Shown here: positions 28,907-37,580 of the stretch, one piece after another | Layout of the letters: each line of letters opens with the position of its first letter | How positions within the stretch are numbered: the stretch's first letter is position 1 | Assembly: GCF_014198245.1 (NCBI RefSeq) | Contig: NZ_JACIHE010000002.1 | Coordinates: forward strand, 400,275-464,274 | DNA from: Bradyrhizobium sp. cir1 | Lineage (GTDB): Bacteria > Pseudomonadota > Alphaproteobacteria > Rhizobiales > Xanthobacteraceae | DNA: 64,000 nucleotides | Reading direction: 5' to 3' | The notes under the pieces: model-generated | Told to the model about the DNA's origin: nothing | The model's input: only the letters and a program-made list of their open reading frames with translations | The model's database searches: none | Position numbers and translations under genes: made by a program

Positions 28907-29079
28907 CGATTTTGGCGTGAGCGCATTCGACACACACCCATCCTTCGTCCATTGCCGAAACATGACGGCGGATCGGCGGCGTATATCCCGCATGGGGCTG
29001 CAACCGAGGTGGCAGCATGCGCGTGAGCACCATCAAATATGAATCCTTCGACGACGGAGCCGGCGCACAGCGTGCCGGC

Positions 29080-29199
29080 TCCAGCGGATCAACGGGCTGT
29101 CGGCGTGGTGGACCGGGCTCGCCTTCGTTCCGATGATGGCGGCGGTGCTGCCGGTCAATCTGCTGGCGCCGCGCCTCGCCGAGCGCATCGGAGGCGATG
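29080..29199 (+). pseudogene. Relic of a DHA2-type MFS transporter
   Basis: Read in the frame of 29133, the segment encodes LQRINGLSAWWTGLAFVP and then LPVNLLAPRLAERIG. This is the well-known transmembrane 10-11 region of DHA2/EmrB-type drug transporters. No start, no other transporter segments and no continuation are present, so it is a decayed fragment. It continues in frame into the MHYT gene, which can mislead start calling. Confidence 0.7.
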
Positions 29200-29312
29200 A
29201 ACAATCCGAGCGAATGAGCACATCTCCCGTTCACCATCCGGGGAAGCAGCACATAGCCGGTTACCGATCGTCCACCTCTGTCGGTTCAAGTGCGGGTCCA
29301 CAGGGGCCGGCA

Positions 29313-31712
29313 ATGTATCAAGTTCTTTACTGTCTCACGGAACAGCATGATTGGAGTCTGGTCGCGCTTGGCGGAGCGGTGTGCCTGCTCGCGAGCGCAG
29401 CAGCGATCAGCCTGTTTCACCGGGCACGCACCGCGCGGGGACCGGGGCGCCTCGCCTGGATCGCCCTGGATGCTGCCGTCAGCGGATGCGGCGTCTGGGC
29501 GACGCATTTCATCGCGATGCTTGCCTACGGCCCCGGCGATGCCGGCGCCTACAACATCCCGGTCACGATTCTTTCGTTGATCCTTGCGATCTCCGTGACC
29601 TTCGTGGGGCTGAGCATCGCGGTATCGTCCTCGCGCGCGGCCTGGGTCGTCGTCGGCGGCGCCATCGTCGGCGGCGGTGTCGCGGCGATGCACTACACCG
29701 GCATGGCGGCGCTGGAGATGCCGGCCCGCGTGGACTGGATCGGAAGCACGGTCGCCGTCTCGGTGCTGCTCGGAATTGTCTTTGCTTCACTTGCGCTGTT
29801 CGTCGCCGCGCGGCGCGACGACCTGCTCCATGCGCTGGCGGCGACAGCTCTGCTGACGCTCGCCATCGTCGCGCATCATTTCACCGCGATGGGCGCCGTG
29901 CTGCTGACGCCGGACCCGACGCTCGCGATCAGCGGGCTCGCGGTTCCGCCTGCCTCGATGTCCTTCCTCACCGCCAGCGCCGCGGTTGCGATCATCGCGA
30001 TTGCGCTCGTTGCCGCGCTGCTCGACCGCCGCGCCAAGGGCGAACTCGGGCGCCAGCAACTGGTGCTGGACTCCGCGCTCGAGAACATGTCGCAGGGGCT
30101 GTGCATGTTCGATGCGGACGGCAAGATCATCCTGTTCAACGAACGCTACGCGGCGATGCTTCGCCGCACCGACATCGCGCTCACCGGCCGCCTGCTGGTC
30201 GACGTGCTCAGGGAAGAGCAGGCCAAGGGCCAGTGGCAGGGCGACGCCGATGAATTCTTTGCGCGGCTCGTCGCCGATGCGCGCGAGGGCCGCACCACGA
30301 CCGACGTCGTCAACCGGTTCGGCCGTTCCATCCGCGTCGTCAACCAGCCGATGCAGGGCGGCGGCTGGGTCGCGACCTTCGAGGACATCACCGAGTGGCT
30401 GGAAGCACAGGCCAAGATCTCGCACATGGCACGCCATGACGCGCTGACCGGCCTGCCGAACCGCGTGCTGTTCCACGAGCAGCTCGAGCAGGGACTGAAC
30501 CGGGCGAAGTCGAGTGAACAGCTCGCGGTGCTCTGTCTCGATCTCGATAACTTCAAGGACATCAACGACTCGCTCGGCCATCCCATCGGCGATGCACTGC
30601 TCAAGGAGGTCGGCCGCAGGCTGAAGACTGCCGTCGGCGAGCACGACACCGTGGCGCGGCTCGGCGGCGACGAATTCGCCGTGGTCCAGATCGGACGTTC
30701 CGAGGAAGCCGCTGCGCGGTCGCTTGCCGGCCGCCTCGTCGAGGTCATCTCGGCGCCCTACGAGATCGACGACCATCAGATCGTCATCGGGGTCTCGATC
30801 GGCATCTCGCTGTCGCCGCAGGACGGCAGCAATCCGGACGAGTTGTTGAAGAACGCCGACCTCGCGCTCTATCGCGCCAAGGCGGACGGCCGCGGCACCT
30901 ATCGCTTCTTCGAGACCGGCATGGATGCGCGCGCGCAGGCGCGGCGCCTCTTGGAAATGGATCTGCGCGCAGCGTTGCAGCGCGACGAATTCCTGCCGTA
31001 CTACCAGCCGATCCGCGACGTCGCCAGCGGCCGGGTCGTCGCCTTCGAGGCGCTGTTGCGCTGGAACCATCCGCAACGCGGCCTGATTGCTCCCATCAGC
31101 TTCATTCCGCTGGCCGAGGAGACAGGTCTCATCGTCCAGCTCGGCGAATTCGTGCTGCGCTCCGCCTGCACCGACGCGGCCACCTGGCCCGACGATATCG
31201 ACGTCGCCGTCAACCTGTCGCCGGTGCAGTTCAAGAGCCCGAACCTGATCGCATCCGTGACCGCGGCGCTGGCCGTCTCGGGACTTCAGGCGCGCCGCCT
31301 CGAGCTCGAGATCACCGAATCCGTGCTGCTGCAGAACAGCGAGGCGACGCTGACCACGCTGCACGAGCTGCGCGCCATGGGCGTGCGGATCTCGCTGGAC
31401 GATTTCGGCACCGGCTACTCGTCGCTGAGCTATCTGCGCAGCTTCCCATTCGACAAGATCAAGATCGACCGCTCCTTCGTGTCGGAGCTGGCGACGCGCG
31501 AGGATTCCATGGCGATCATCCGCGCCGTGACTGGCCTTGGCCGCAGCCTCGGCATCGTCACCACCGCGGAAGGCGTCGAGAACGATGCGCAGCTCGAGCT
31601 GCTCCGGCGCGAGGGTTGCACCCAGGCGCAGGGTTATCTGTTCAGCAAGCCGCGCCCTGCCTCGGAAGTCGCGATGATGCTGGAACGGCCGCGGCTGCGC
31701 GCCTCAGCCTGA
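29313..31712 (+). CDS. MHYT-PAS-GGDEF-EAL membrane protein (cyclic di-GMP turnover)
   Basis: 799 residues. Seven N-terminal membrane segments carry three MHYT motifs (THFIAM, MHYTGM, HHFTAM). A PAS-like domain follows (ENMSQGLCMFDADGKI). The GGDEF domain at about residue 450 has an intact GGDEF, but GEHD stands where an RxxD inhibitory site would be. The EAL domain starts near residue 578 with EALLRW and keeps ELEITES, DDFGTGYSS and KIDRSF, so phosphodiesterase activity looks intact. It probably senses a membrane-diffusible ligand and tunes cyclic di-GMP. ATG 29313 is chosen because upstream in-frame sequence is transporter relic; AGGGG lies before it. Confidence 0.93.
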   Translation: MYQVLYCLTEQHDWSLVALGGAVCLLASAAAISLFHRARTARGPGRLAWIALDAAVSGCGVWATHFIAMLAYGPGDAGAYNIPVTILSLILAISVTFVGLSIAVSSSRAAWVVVGGAIVGGGVAAMHYTGMAALEMPARVDWIGSTVAVSVLLGIVFASLALFVAARRDDLLHALAATALLTLAIVAHHFTAMGAVLLTPDPTLAISGLAVPPASMSFLTASAAVAIIAIALVAALLDRRAKGELGRQQLVLDSALENMSQGLCMFDADGKIILFNERYAAMLRRTDIALTGRLLVDVLREEQAKGQWQGDADEFFARLVADAREGRTTTDVVNRFGRSIRVVNQPMQGGGWVATFEDITEWLEAQAKISHMARHDALTGLPNRVLFHEQLEQGLNRAKSSEQLAVLCLDLDNFKDINDSLGHPIGDALLKEVGRRLKTAVGEHDTVARLGGDEFAVVQIGRSEEAAARSLAGRLVEVISAPYEIDDHQIVIGVSIGISLSPQDGSNPDELLKNADLALYRAKADGRGTYRFFETGMDARAQARRLLEMDLRAALQRDEFLPYYQPIRDVASGRVVAFEALLRWNHPQRGLIAPISFIPLAEETGLIVQLGEFVLRSACTDAATWPDDIDVAVNLSPVQFKSPNLIASVTAALAVSGLQARRLELEITESVLLQNSEATLTTLHELRAMGVRISLDDFGTGYSSLSYLRSFPFDKIKIDRSFVSELATREDSMAIIRAVTGLGRSLGIVTTAEGVENDAQLELLRREGCTQAQGYLFSKPRPASEVAMMLERPRLRASA

Positions 31713-31716
31713 AGGA

Positions 31717-32151
31717 TCAGCCGCGGCGCAGCGCGAAATGCGCGCCGCAGAACGCCATCACGGCGCCGAGGCACAATGCGGCAAGCCCGGCCAGCACGCC
31801 CGAGACGGTCGGGATCGGGCTCGGCGCCGAGGCCACCTGGCCGGCACCCGCCAGCAGGAGCACGCCGACCGCGATCAGGAATTGCCGCATCCGCTGCGGG
31901 ATCTGGCCGGAGACGGCGCTCTGCATCAGGCTCGCCGTGAAATAGCCGCCGGAGAAGCCGACCGTTGCAATCAACCACCACGCGATCGCAGCGCCTGCGG
32001 GTATGAACTCATGCGTATCGGAGCGCCAGAGGCCCCCGAGGTCGAGACCGTAGCGCGCGCCCAGCATGTGCACCGCAAGCGCGAGCAGCACGCCGGAGAT
32101 CATTGCGGCGCCGAGAATCAGGCGACGTGGAAAAAAGGTCGTCTCAGCCAT
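31717..32151 (-). CDS. Small four-helix membrane protein, unknown function
   Basis: 144 residues with about four hydrophobic segments (roughly 12-30, 48-68, 82-102 and 115-138) and few charged residues. I recognise no motif. ATG 32151 (MAETTFFPRR) gives a positively charged N-terminus before the first segment; the longer open frame to 32244 overlaps the divergent gene's start. It converges tightly on the MHYT gene (4 bp). Confidence 0.7.
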   Translation of the reverse strand: MAETTFFPRRLILGAAMISGVLLALAVHMLGARYGLDLGGLWRSDTHEFIPAGAAIAWWLIATVGFSGGYFTASLMQSAVSGQIPQRMRQFLIAVGVLLLAGAGQVASAPSPIPTVSGVLAGLAALCLGAVMAFCGAHFALRRG

Positions 32152-32215
32152 GCCTCGCTTGTAGGATGGGCGAGGGCGATAGCGCAAGCGGATCGCGGAC
32201 GGGATTGAATTCGAG

Positions 32216-32797
32216 ATGCAGGTTTCCGGAGCCGAGGCGGCCACGAGCTACGCCTACAAGGCGTCGCTGATCGGCTCGGCGCACCGCTTCGAGCTGACGG
32301 AGGAGGGATTGTCCTGGCACATCGGCGGCCGTTCGGGCCTGTGGCGCTATAACGAGATCTCGGCGATCCGGCTGTCGTTCCGCCCGGTGTCGATGCAGCA
32401 GCACCGCTTTCGCGCCGATGTCAGCCACAAGGGCGGCGGCCGCATCGCCATCCTGTCGACGAGCTGGCAGACCGCGGCCCTGATGGCGCCGCAGGACAAC
32501 GGTTTTCGCGATTTTCTCATCGAGCTCCATGCGCGGATGGCGAAAGCGGGCAGCCGCGCGGAATTGATCGCAGGTCTCGGTCGCAAGACCTATGCTGCGG
32601 TGCTGGCATTCCTGGCGGTGCTCGCCGTGGCGATGGCGGGGCTGTTGATTCGCGCCCTCATGATCGGCGAATTCGCCGGCGTGCTGTTCATCCTCGGCTT
32701 CGCCGCGCTGTTCGCCTGGCAGGTCGGAGGCTTCGTGCGGCGCAACCAGCCGCAGAGCTACAGTTTCGATCGCGTGCCGAAGGCCCTGCTGCCCTAG
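32216..32797 (+). CDS. Membrane protein of unknown function
   Basis: 193 residues. A soluble N-terminal domain of about 125 residues, rich in beta-strands (FELTEEGLSWHIGG, ISAIRLSFRP), resembles a small PH-like fold. Two closely spaced transmembrane segments at about 127-172 follow, then a short tail. The function is not known. It is divergent from another small membrane protein gene 64 bp away. Confidence 0.75.
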   Translation: MQVSGAEAATSYAYKASLIGSAHRFELTEEGLSWHIGGRSGLWRYNEISAIRLSFRPVSMQQHRFRADVSHKGGGRIAILSTSWQTAALMAPQDNGFRDFLIELHARMAKAGSRAELIAGLGRKTYAAVLAFLAVLAVAMAGLLIRALMIGEFAGVLFILGFAALFAWQVGGFVRRNQPQSYSFDRVPKALLP

Positions 32798-32859
32798 GTG
32801 CAATTGGCCGCAATCAAACGTGACTTCGCGTCCCGGCGTCGGTGTCGCATCTTGCGGTC

Positions 32860-33459
32860 ATGTCAGTCATGGACCGCAGCACCCGCCTGCCAACGGCAGA
32901 TGAGATCGCCAGAATCAACCGCACGCATCTGATCGATACGCCGCTCCAGCCAGCCGACCTGCTGTTCATGTTCGGCACCCGCGAAGACGTTGGCTTGCGC
33001 GCTGACACCGCCGCAAGGCTGTGGCGCGAGGGCCTGTTCCGCTGGTCGATTGTGAGCGGCGGAGTCACGCCGGGCTCGGAGCAATCCGAGTGCAGCATCA
33101 TCAAGGCCGCGATGGTTGCGGCGGGCATTCCGGCGGATCTCATCCTCGAGGAGCATCGCGCGATGAACACCGGCGAGAACGTGATCTTCTCGCTGCCGGT
33201 CATCGATGCGGCGCTCGGACTGCAGAACATCCGCAGTGTGATCTGCCTCGGCAACACCTGGACCGCGCGGCGTTATCCGATGACGCTGCAGCGGCACTGG
33301 CCGGAGGTCGAGAAGATGCTGCTCACCGTCGACAGCTTCGCGACGCCGCGTGCGCTCTGGCATACCGATGCCGAATTTCGCCGCCGCATGCTGCATGAAT
33401 GGGACAAGATCGAGCCTTACAAGGCGAGGGGCTTTATCGCAGACTGGCCGGAGGTCTGA
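32860..33459 (+). CDS. YdcF/DUF218 family protein
   Basis: 199 residues. It has the DUF218 elements: FMFGTRED near the start, a VSGGVTPGSEQSE loop, AMNTGENVIFS and an ICLGNTWTARRY segment. Members bind S-adenosylmethionine or take part in envelope metabolism. The substrate is unknown. The start is unclear: ATG 32860, ATG 32869 or GTG 32842, none with a strong ribosome site. No signal peptide is seen, which suggests a cytoplasmic protein. Confidence 0.8.
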   Translation: MSVMDRSTRLPTADEIARINRTHLIDTPLQPADLLFMFGTREDVGLRADTAARLWREGLFRWSIVSGGVTPGSEQSECSIIKAAMVAAGIPADLILEEHRAMNTGENVIFSLPVIDAALGLQNIRSVICLGNTWTARRYPMTLQRHWPEVEKMLLTVDSFATPRALWHTDAEFRRRMLHEWDKIEPYKARGFIADWPEV

Positions 33460-33470
33460 GAAGGGTTTCT

Positions 33471-33522
33471 TTTTGACGCGTTTTCTTCACGCGAACCGGT
33501 ACCCACTTCGCTCGAAAACGCT
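33471..33522. repeat. Short dispersed repeat (family E), copy 2
   Basis: TTGACGCGTTTTCTTCACGCG and CTCGAAAACGCTC match the copy at 6681-6731. It lies in the 67-bp gap between two convergent genes. Confidence 0.7.
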
Positions 33523-33526
33523 CTGC

Positions 33527-34870
33527 TTACTCCGTCGAGTCGAAATCCTCTTCCTTGGTGCCGAGCAGCGACACCAGCGTGCGCAGGCCGGAATCGAGCT
33601 GCTCCGGGGTGGGCGGGGCGAGCGCGAGCCGCACCGCGTTCGGTGCATGTCCATGCGCGATCGCGAAGGTCGAGGACGGCGTCAGCGCGATGCCGCGCCT
33701 TGCTGCCGCGGCAACGAAGGTCTGCGAGCGCCAGTGCGGCGGCAGCGTCAGCCAGAGATGATAGGAGCGCGGGTCGGCGGCGAGCTGGTAGCCGGCGAGC
33801 AACCTTGCCGCGGTCTGCTGGCGGCGCGAGGCATCGATGCGTTTCAGGCGGGTCAGCTCGGCGACGGTACCGTCGGCCATCAGCCGCTGCCCGGCCGCGA
33901 GCGCGTGCCCGGAGGCGATCCAGCCGCCGGTCCGGACCGCGCTCATCACGCTTTCGCGCAAGTGAGGGGGCGCGACGAGGATGCCGAGCGCTAACCCCGG
34001 CGCGACTTTCTTGGACAGGCTGTCGAGCACGATGCAGCGGTCCGGCCCGAGCGCCGCCAGCGGCGTGTCGTCGGCAAGGAAGCCGTAGACGGTGTCCTCG
34101 ATGATGGTGAGATCGAGCTTCTCGGCAACGCGCATGATGTCGGCGCGCCGCGTCGCGTTCATGGTGACGCCGAGCGGGTTCTGGATGATGGGCTGCAGAT
34201 ACAGCGCCGACAGATGCGCCTCGCGATGCGCCTTCTGGATCGCGTCGGGGCGCGCGCCGAATTCGTCCATCGGTATAGGCACCAGCGTCACGCCCAGCCG
34301 CGCGGCGATGCTCTTGACGTAGGGGTAGGTCAGCGCCTCGACGCCGCAGCGGCCGCCGGTGGGGACGAGCGCCGCGAGCGCGGCCGCCAGCGATTGCTTG
34401 CCGTTGGCGGTGAAGACGATCTGCTCGGCCTGCGGCGCAAAATTCTTGCGCGCGAGATAGGCGGCGGCAGCATTGCGCGCGCTCTTGGTGCCGGTGCTGG
34501 TCGAGACGCGCAGCGCCGATTCGAGCGCATCGACGCGCTCCAGCCCCGCAAGGCTCTTGGCGATCATCGCCCATTGCTGCGGCAATAATGGATAATTGAC
34601 CTCGAAATCGATCCGCGCGTCGCGCGGCTCGCTCAAGGCCTCGACCTCGCGCCTGATGTCGCCGGAGATGAAGGTGCCGCGGCCAACCTCGCCGACCACG
34701 AGGCCGCGGCGGAGCAACTCGGTATAAACCCGGCTCGCGGTGGAGACCGCAATGCCGCGGTCATAGGCAAAATTGCGCTGCGGCGGCAGCCGGTCGCCGG
34801 GCCTTAACGTGCCGTTAGAGATATCCGCGGCAATGGCATCGGCAAGCTTCACGTACTCGAACTTGGACAT
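33527..34870 (-). CDS. MocR-type GntR/aminotransferase fusion regulator
   Basis: 447 residues. A GntR winged helix (about 1-70, with GDRLPPQRNFAYDRG and STASRVYTELLRRG) is fused to a fold-type-I aminotransferase domain. The PLP-binding Lys is near 286 in DSLSKKVAPGL, with NPLGVTMN and IIEDTVYGF ahead of it. MocR proteins use the PLP domain to sense amino acids or vitamin B6 and control nearby genes. No obvious target is adjacent; the divergent gene is a DUF1127 protein 186 bp away. Confidence 0.92.
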   Translation of the reverse strand: MSKFEYVKLADAIAADISNGTLRPGDRLPPQRNFAYDRGIAVSTASRVYTELLRRGLVVGEVGRGTFISGDIRREVEALSEPRDARIDFEVNYPLLPQQWAMIAKSLAGLERVDALESALRVSTSTGTKSARNAAAAYLARKNFAPQAEQIVFTANGKQSLAAALAALVPTGGRCGVEALTYPYVKSIAARLGVTLVPIPMDEFGARPDAIQKAHREAHLSALYLQPIIQNPLGVTMNATRRADIMRVAEKLDLTIIEDTVYGFLADDTPLAALGPDRCIVLDSLSKKVAPGLALGILVAPPHLRESVMSAVRTGGWIASGHALAAGQRLMADGTVAELTRLKRIDASRRQQTAARLLAGYQLAADPRSYHLWLTLPPHWRSQTFVAAAARRGIALTPSSTFAIAHGHAPNAVRLALAPPTPEQLDSGLRTLVSLLGTKEEDFDSTE

Positions 34871-35056
34871 TATTGCACCGAGAGCAATGTTTCACTTGCT
34901 CCGAGGAGTGTACTGGAGCATTTAAGTTCCATCAAGTTCCGCGATTGAGCCGAGGGGAGCGAGAGCAATCCGACGGCAGATGAGGTACAGGCGCTGACAG
35001 CGCCCGCGCCAACGGCACCTGCTTCGCCGCGCGGGACGATACGCCGGAGAAGAAGA

Positions 35057-35293
35057 ATGACCACGATCTCGCAAACTGCCGGGCGGAGTTTACGCCCATC
35101 CTCCTCGAGCGGATTTTTTGGCACGCTCGTCACCGCCGCCTATGCGCTGTTCGACCGCCTGGAGCGCCGCTCCGCCGTCAAGACCCTGAACGAGCTCGAC
35201 GACCGCGCCCTGCGCGACATCGGCATCAATCGCAGCCAGATCGAGGACGCCGTCTACGGGCAGTTCAAGACCGAGCTGTCGCGGTATCTGTGA
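35057..35293 (+). CDS. DUF1127 small protein
   Basis: 78 residues. The C-terminal half has the DUF1127 core, with LNELDDRALRDIGINRSQIE following a short amphipathic helix. Proteins of this family are arginine-rich, small and often stress- or phosphate-responsive; some bind RNA. A GGAGAAGAAGA stretch lies just before the ATG. It is divergent from the MocR gene. Confidence 0.88.
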   Translation: MTTISQTAGRSLRPSSSSGFFGTLVTAAYALFDRLERRSAVKTLNELDDRALRDIGINRSQIEDAVYGQFKTELSRYL

Positions 35294-35303
35294 GCGCCAT
35301 TCT

Positions 35304-35446
35304 CGTGTCCCGGACGCGACGTAGCGCTTCTGGCGTTGCTGCGACGAGCCGGGACCCAGCAGACCGCACTCGCTGTTGCATGGCCCCGGCTCTGCAGCGC
35401 ATCGTCGAAGAGACGCTGCGCTGCGTCCGGGGCACGAGAGCTGTGC
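35304..35446. repeat. Inverted-repeat element (family H)
   Basis: GTGTCCCGGACGCGACGTAGCG at the left is mirrored by CGCTGCGTCCGGGGCAC at the right, with about 100 bp between them. It is non-coding. Confidence 0.6.
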
Positions 35447-35517
35447 TTTCGTATACAGCTGTCCCAATGACGGAGTGTGGCACGAAAATCGCCCTCCAGA
35501 TGCTACTGTCATTCCCC

Positions 35518-35611
35518 GCGAAGGCGGGGAATCCAGTACGCCGCGGCCTATCGATTGAACCACAACCGTCTCGGAGTACTGGATCGCCCGGTTAAACCGG
35601 GCGATGACAGC
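35518..35611. repeat. Dispersed palindromic repeat, family A, copy 4
   Basis: It has the same hairpins as copies 1 and 2. The right hairpin reads GCCCGGTTAAACCGGGC, a two-base compensated loop change. Confidence 0.85.
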
Positions 35612-35689
35612 GAGTGTGTCGTTGCAGTCGCGCATATTCATCCTCGCGGCGCATTTCGCCCGAGCTTTGCGTCGATGCCTCACCCTCAC

Positions 35690-36215
35690 ATGAAAGAGGG
35701 CGCAGGGAAGGCCGGGAGCCGGCTGGCACCCGCGGTCCACTGTGCGAAGTTGGTAGTCAAAAAATCTGCACAGCGGCATACAGGTGAAGCCAGGACATCC
35801 CGGCCTTCCCTGCGCAGTGGTTTTACGGCTTATGTCGTGATCTCCCCGGGGAGCGATGCACTATTGCCCCCGTCGCCGTGCAGATGACTGATGCGCGGAC
35901 CCGGTCGGGCCGCCACATCACCGCAAGACTTGGCGCACAGACCCCGGGCGCCAGGACCACACGATTTTGCCGTACGCTGATGGCACCGGTCGTATGCACG
36001 ACGACTTTGCTCACGGTCTCCCGCCCTGCAAACCCGTTCGCGCCAACGCCATCTGCGTCCACCGCCGCCCGGCCCGCGTTCGTGACGATCGCGATACGCC
36101 CCTCTTCCTTGGGCCGGAGTGCGCGCACTATCCGCTAATTCCGAATTTCGGTAAAGTGGAATATTTTTGGCAGGGCGTCTTGACCGAGAGCTTGGGTGTT
36201 TTGCCCGACGGGCAA
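35690..36215. repeat. Long structured intergenic element
   Basis: About 500 bp with internal symmetry: GCAGGGAAGGCCGGGA (about 35702) is mirrored by CCGGCCTTCCCTGC (about 35800). The right end carries TTGCCCGACGGGCAA. From memory it resembles a sequence repeated between genes in several Bradyrhizobium genomes. It is single-copy in this window, so the repeat status cannot be shown here. Confidence 0.5.
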
Positions 36216-36233
36216 CGCGAGGTCTGGTAGGTG

Positions 36234-36353
36234 CGTAGGGTGGATTAGTTAGCCGAAGGCGTAATCCACCTCTTCTGTTTCCGTGGAGAGAGACAGTGGT
36301 GGGTTACGCCAACGGACTGCGCTTCGCGCAGCCGCAGGCTAACCCACCCTACG
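36234..36353. repeat. Dispersed palindromic repeat, family D, copy 2
   Basis: CGTAGGGTGGATTAG on the left and CTAACCCACCCTACG on the right flank a centre with GTAATCCACC and GGTGGGTTACGCC. It is a diverged relative of 17795-17882. Confidence 0.75.
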
Positions 36354-36369
36354 AGACCGGGAGCAACCC

Positions 36370-36795
36370 TCAGTGCCTCACCACCAGCACCGAGCACTTG
36401 GCATAACGCACGACGTGCCCGGCGTTGGAGCCGAGGAAGTAGGTGCGCATCGCCGGCCGGTGCGAGGTCATCACGATCAGGTCGGCCTTCATGTGCACGG
36501 CTTCTTCCAGGATCTCGTGGTAGATGCCGCCCTGCCGCACCACGCTGGAGATGCGGGAAGCGTCGATGCCGGATTCGCGCGCGACGATAGCGAGGGCTTC
36601 CTCGGAGGTCTGGCGCTGCTGCTCGTCGAAATCGGCCGGCACATATTCGGCCAGCATCACCGGCGTCATCGGCAGCACGTTGAGCAGGCGCACCGTGCCG
36701 CTCCAGGTCTGCGACAGCGTTGCCGCGGTCGCGATCGCCGGCTTGGCCAGATCGGTGTCGGCGAGGTCGATGGGCACGAGGATGGACTTGAACAT
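36370..36795 (-). CDS. Universal stress protein, UspA family
   Basis: 141 residues. MFKSILVPIDLAD opens the Usp fold. The end has GSNAGHVVRYAKCSVLVVRH, in which the ATP-binding GxxxxH and Ser/Thr elements are partly changed (GSNAGHV). It is a cytoplasmic stress protein. ATG 36795 is chosen because GGAGG lies 6 nt upstream; the longer frame would start at TTG 36807. It follows a SixA-like gene by 50 bp on the same strand. Confidence 0.92.
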   Translation of the reverse strand: MFKSILVPIDLADTDLAKPAIATAATLSQTWSGTVRLLNVLPMTPVMLAEYVPADFDEQQRQTSEEALAIVARESGIDASRISSVVRQGGIYHEILEEAVHMKADLIVMTSHRPAMRTYFLGSNAGHVVRYAKCSVLVVRH

Positions 36796-36845
36796 CTGCG
36801 CCTCCAAATCTTCCGGTCAGGACGTCTTGCCGGCACGTCGCGCGA

Positions 36846-37382
36846 TCAGCCCGATCGAAGCAGCTTGGGGCTGACGAACAGCACCAGCTTGCCGCGGCGG
36901 TAGGCCACGTCCCCCCAATCCTTGACGTCAAAGTCGAAGATCGCAAGCCCCGCCGTGGGCAGGTTGTGGGCGAGCGCCTTGGCGCCGGCGTGATCGCCGC
37001 CGCCGATCAGCATCAGCGCGATCTCGTGCATGCCCGGATTGTGGCCGACCAGCAGCAACCGCTTCGGATTGGCGGGAATCGTTGCAGTGCGAATGGATTC
37101 CAGGATCTGCGCGGGATCGGCGCCGTAGAGTTCTGGCAGGACCTCGACCTGCGGCGTCGGGGCGCGATCCTTCATCGCCTTCCAGGCGATGTCCCAGGTC
37201 TGCCGGGCGCGGACGGCATGCGACACCAGCACGGTATCGGGGAAGGGCGGATGGCTGGCGATCCAGTCGCCCATCTGCGCGGCATCCTTGTGGCCGCGGT
37301 CGTCGAGGCGGCGATCCTGGTCACGGCCGCTTGGCGCGTCAGTCTCTGTCTTGGCGTGACGCAGCAGCATCAAACGGCGCAT
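36846..37382 (-). CDS. SixA-type histidine phosphatase
   Basis: 178 residues. The RHG-type motif LRHAKTE near residue 6 holds the catalytic His, and LVGHNPGMHE supplies the second His. VSHAVRARQTW matches the family core. SixA removes phosphate from His of HPt domains. An HPt protein is encoded at 6261, but any link is speculation. The start at ATG 37382 places the first strand correctly; GTG 37403 is possible. Confidence 0.88.
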   Translation of the reverse strand: MRRLMLLRHAKTETDAPSGRDQDRRLDDRGHKDAAQMGDWIASHPPFPDTVLVSHAVRARQTWDIAWKAMKDRAPTPQVEVLPELYGADPAQILESIRTATIPANPKRLLLVGHNPGMHEIALMLIGGGDHAGAKALAHNLPTAGLAIFDFDVKDWGDVAYRRGKLVLFVSPKLLRSG

Positions 37383-37518
37383 GGCATTCTCGAATCGTTC
37401 CACGTCCAGGACAATTTACAGACGCCGGTTGAGGACATGGTGACAAGCGCCTGACCGGTTGTTTAAAGCCGCGATGAGATTAGAACAAATCGTCATCGTG
37501 ATTTAAGTTGTTGTTTTC

Positions 37519-37568
37519 AGCATGATCTTTTTCGCAAAAACCGCTGCACACTTTTCCGGTTCATGCTC
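37519..37568. repeat. Short Rhizobiales-type palindrome
   Basis: AGCATGATCTTTTTCG on the left and CCGGTTCATGCT on the right are the arms of a common Rhizobiales intergenic palindrome. It lies just before the FAD oxidoreductase start. Confidence 0.65.
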
Positions 37569-37580
37569 TAAGAAAACGAC

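Larger units (their letters stand above)
28749..29312. other. Non-coding region with repeat and transporter relic
   Basis: This 564-bp stretch holds a possible terminator, repeat family A copy 3 and the remnant of an MFS transporter. No intact gene is seen. The promoter for the MHYT protein should lie in the last 100 bp. Confidence 0.6.
35294..36369. other. 1.08-kb non-coding, repeat-packed region
   Basis: It holds at least four repeat-like blocks: 35304-35446, family A at 35518-35611, a long structured element at 35690-36215 and family D at 36234-36353. Open frames here (for example 35878-36138 and 35967-36230) lack ribosome sites and family resemblance. I see no real gene. Confidence 0.65.

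Noticed and set aside
29133..29312. Start of the MHYT gene at 29133
   Set aside because: Codons before 29313 encode a transporter relic, and a ribosome site lies just before 29313.
35476..35490. TGGCAC-N5-TCGC, a sigma-54-like string
   Set aside because: It has a mismatch in the -12 element and no gene follows for about 900 bp on that strand.
35878..36230. Short open frames in the 1-kb repeat-rich gap
   Set aside because: They overlap each other on both strands, lack ribosome sites, and lie inside a structured repeat-like element.
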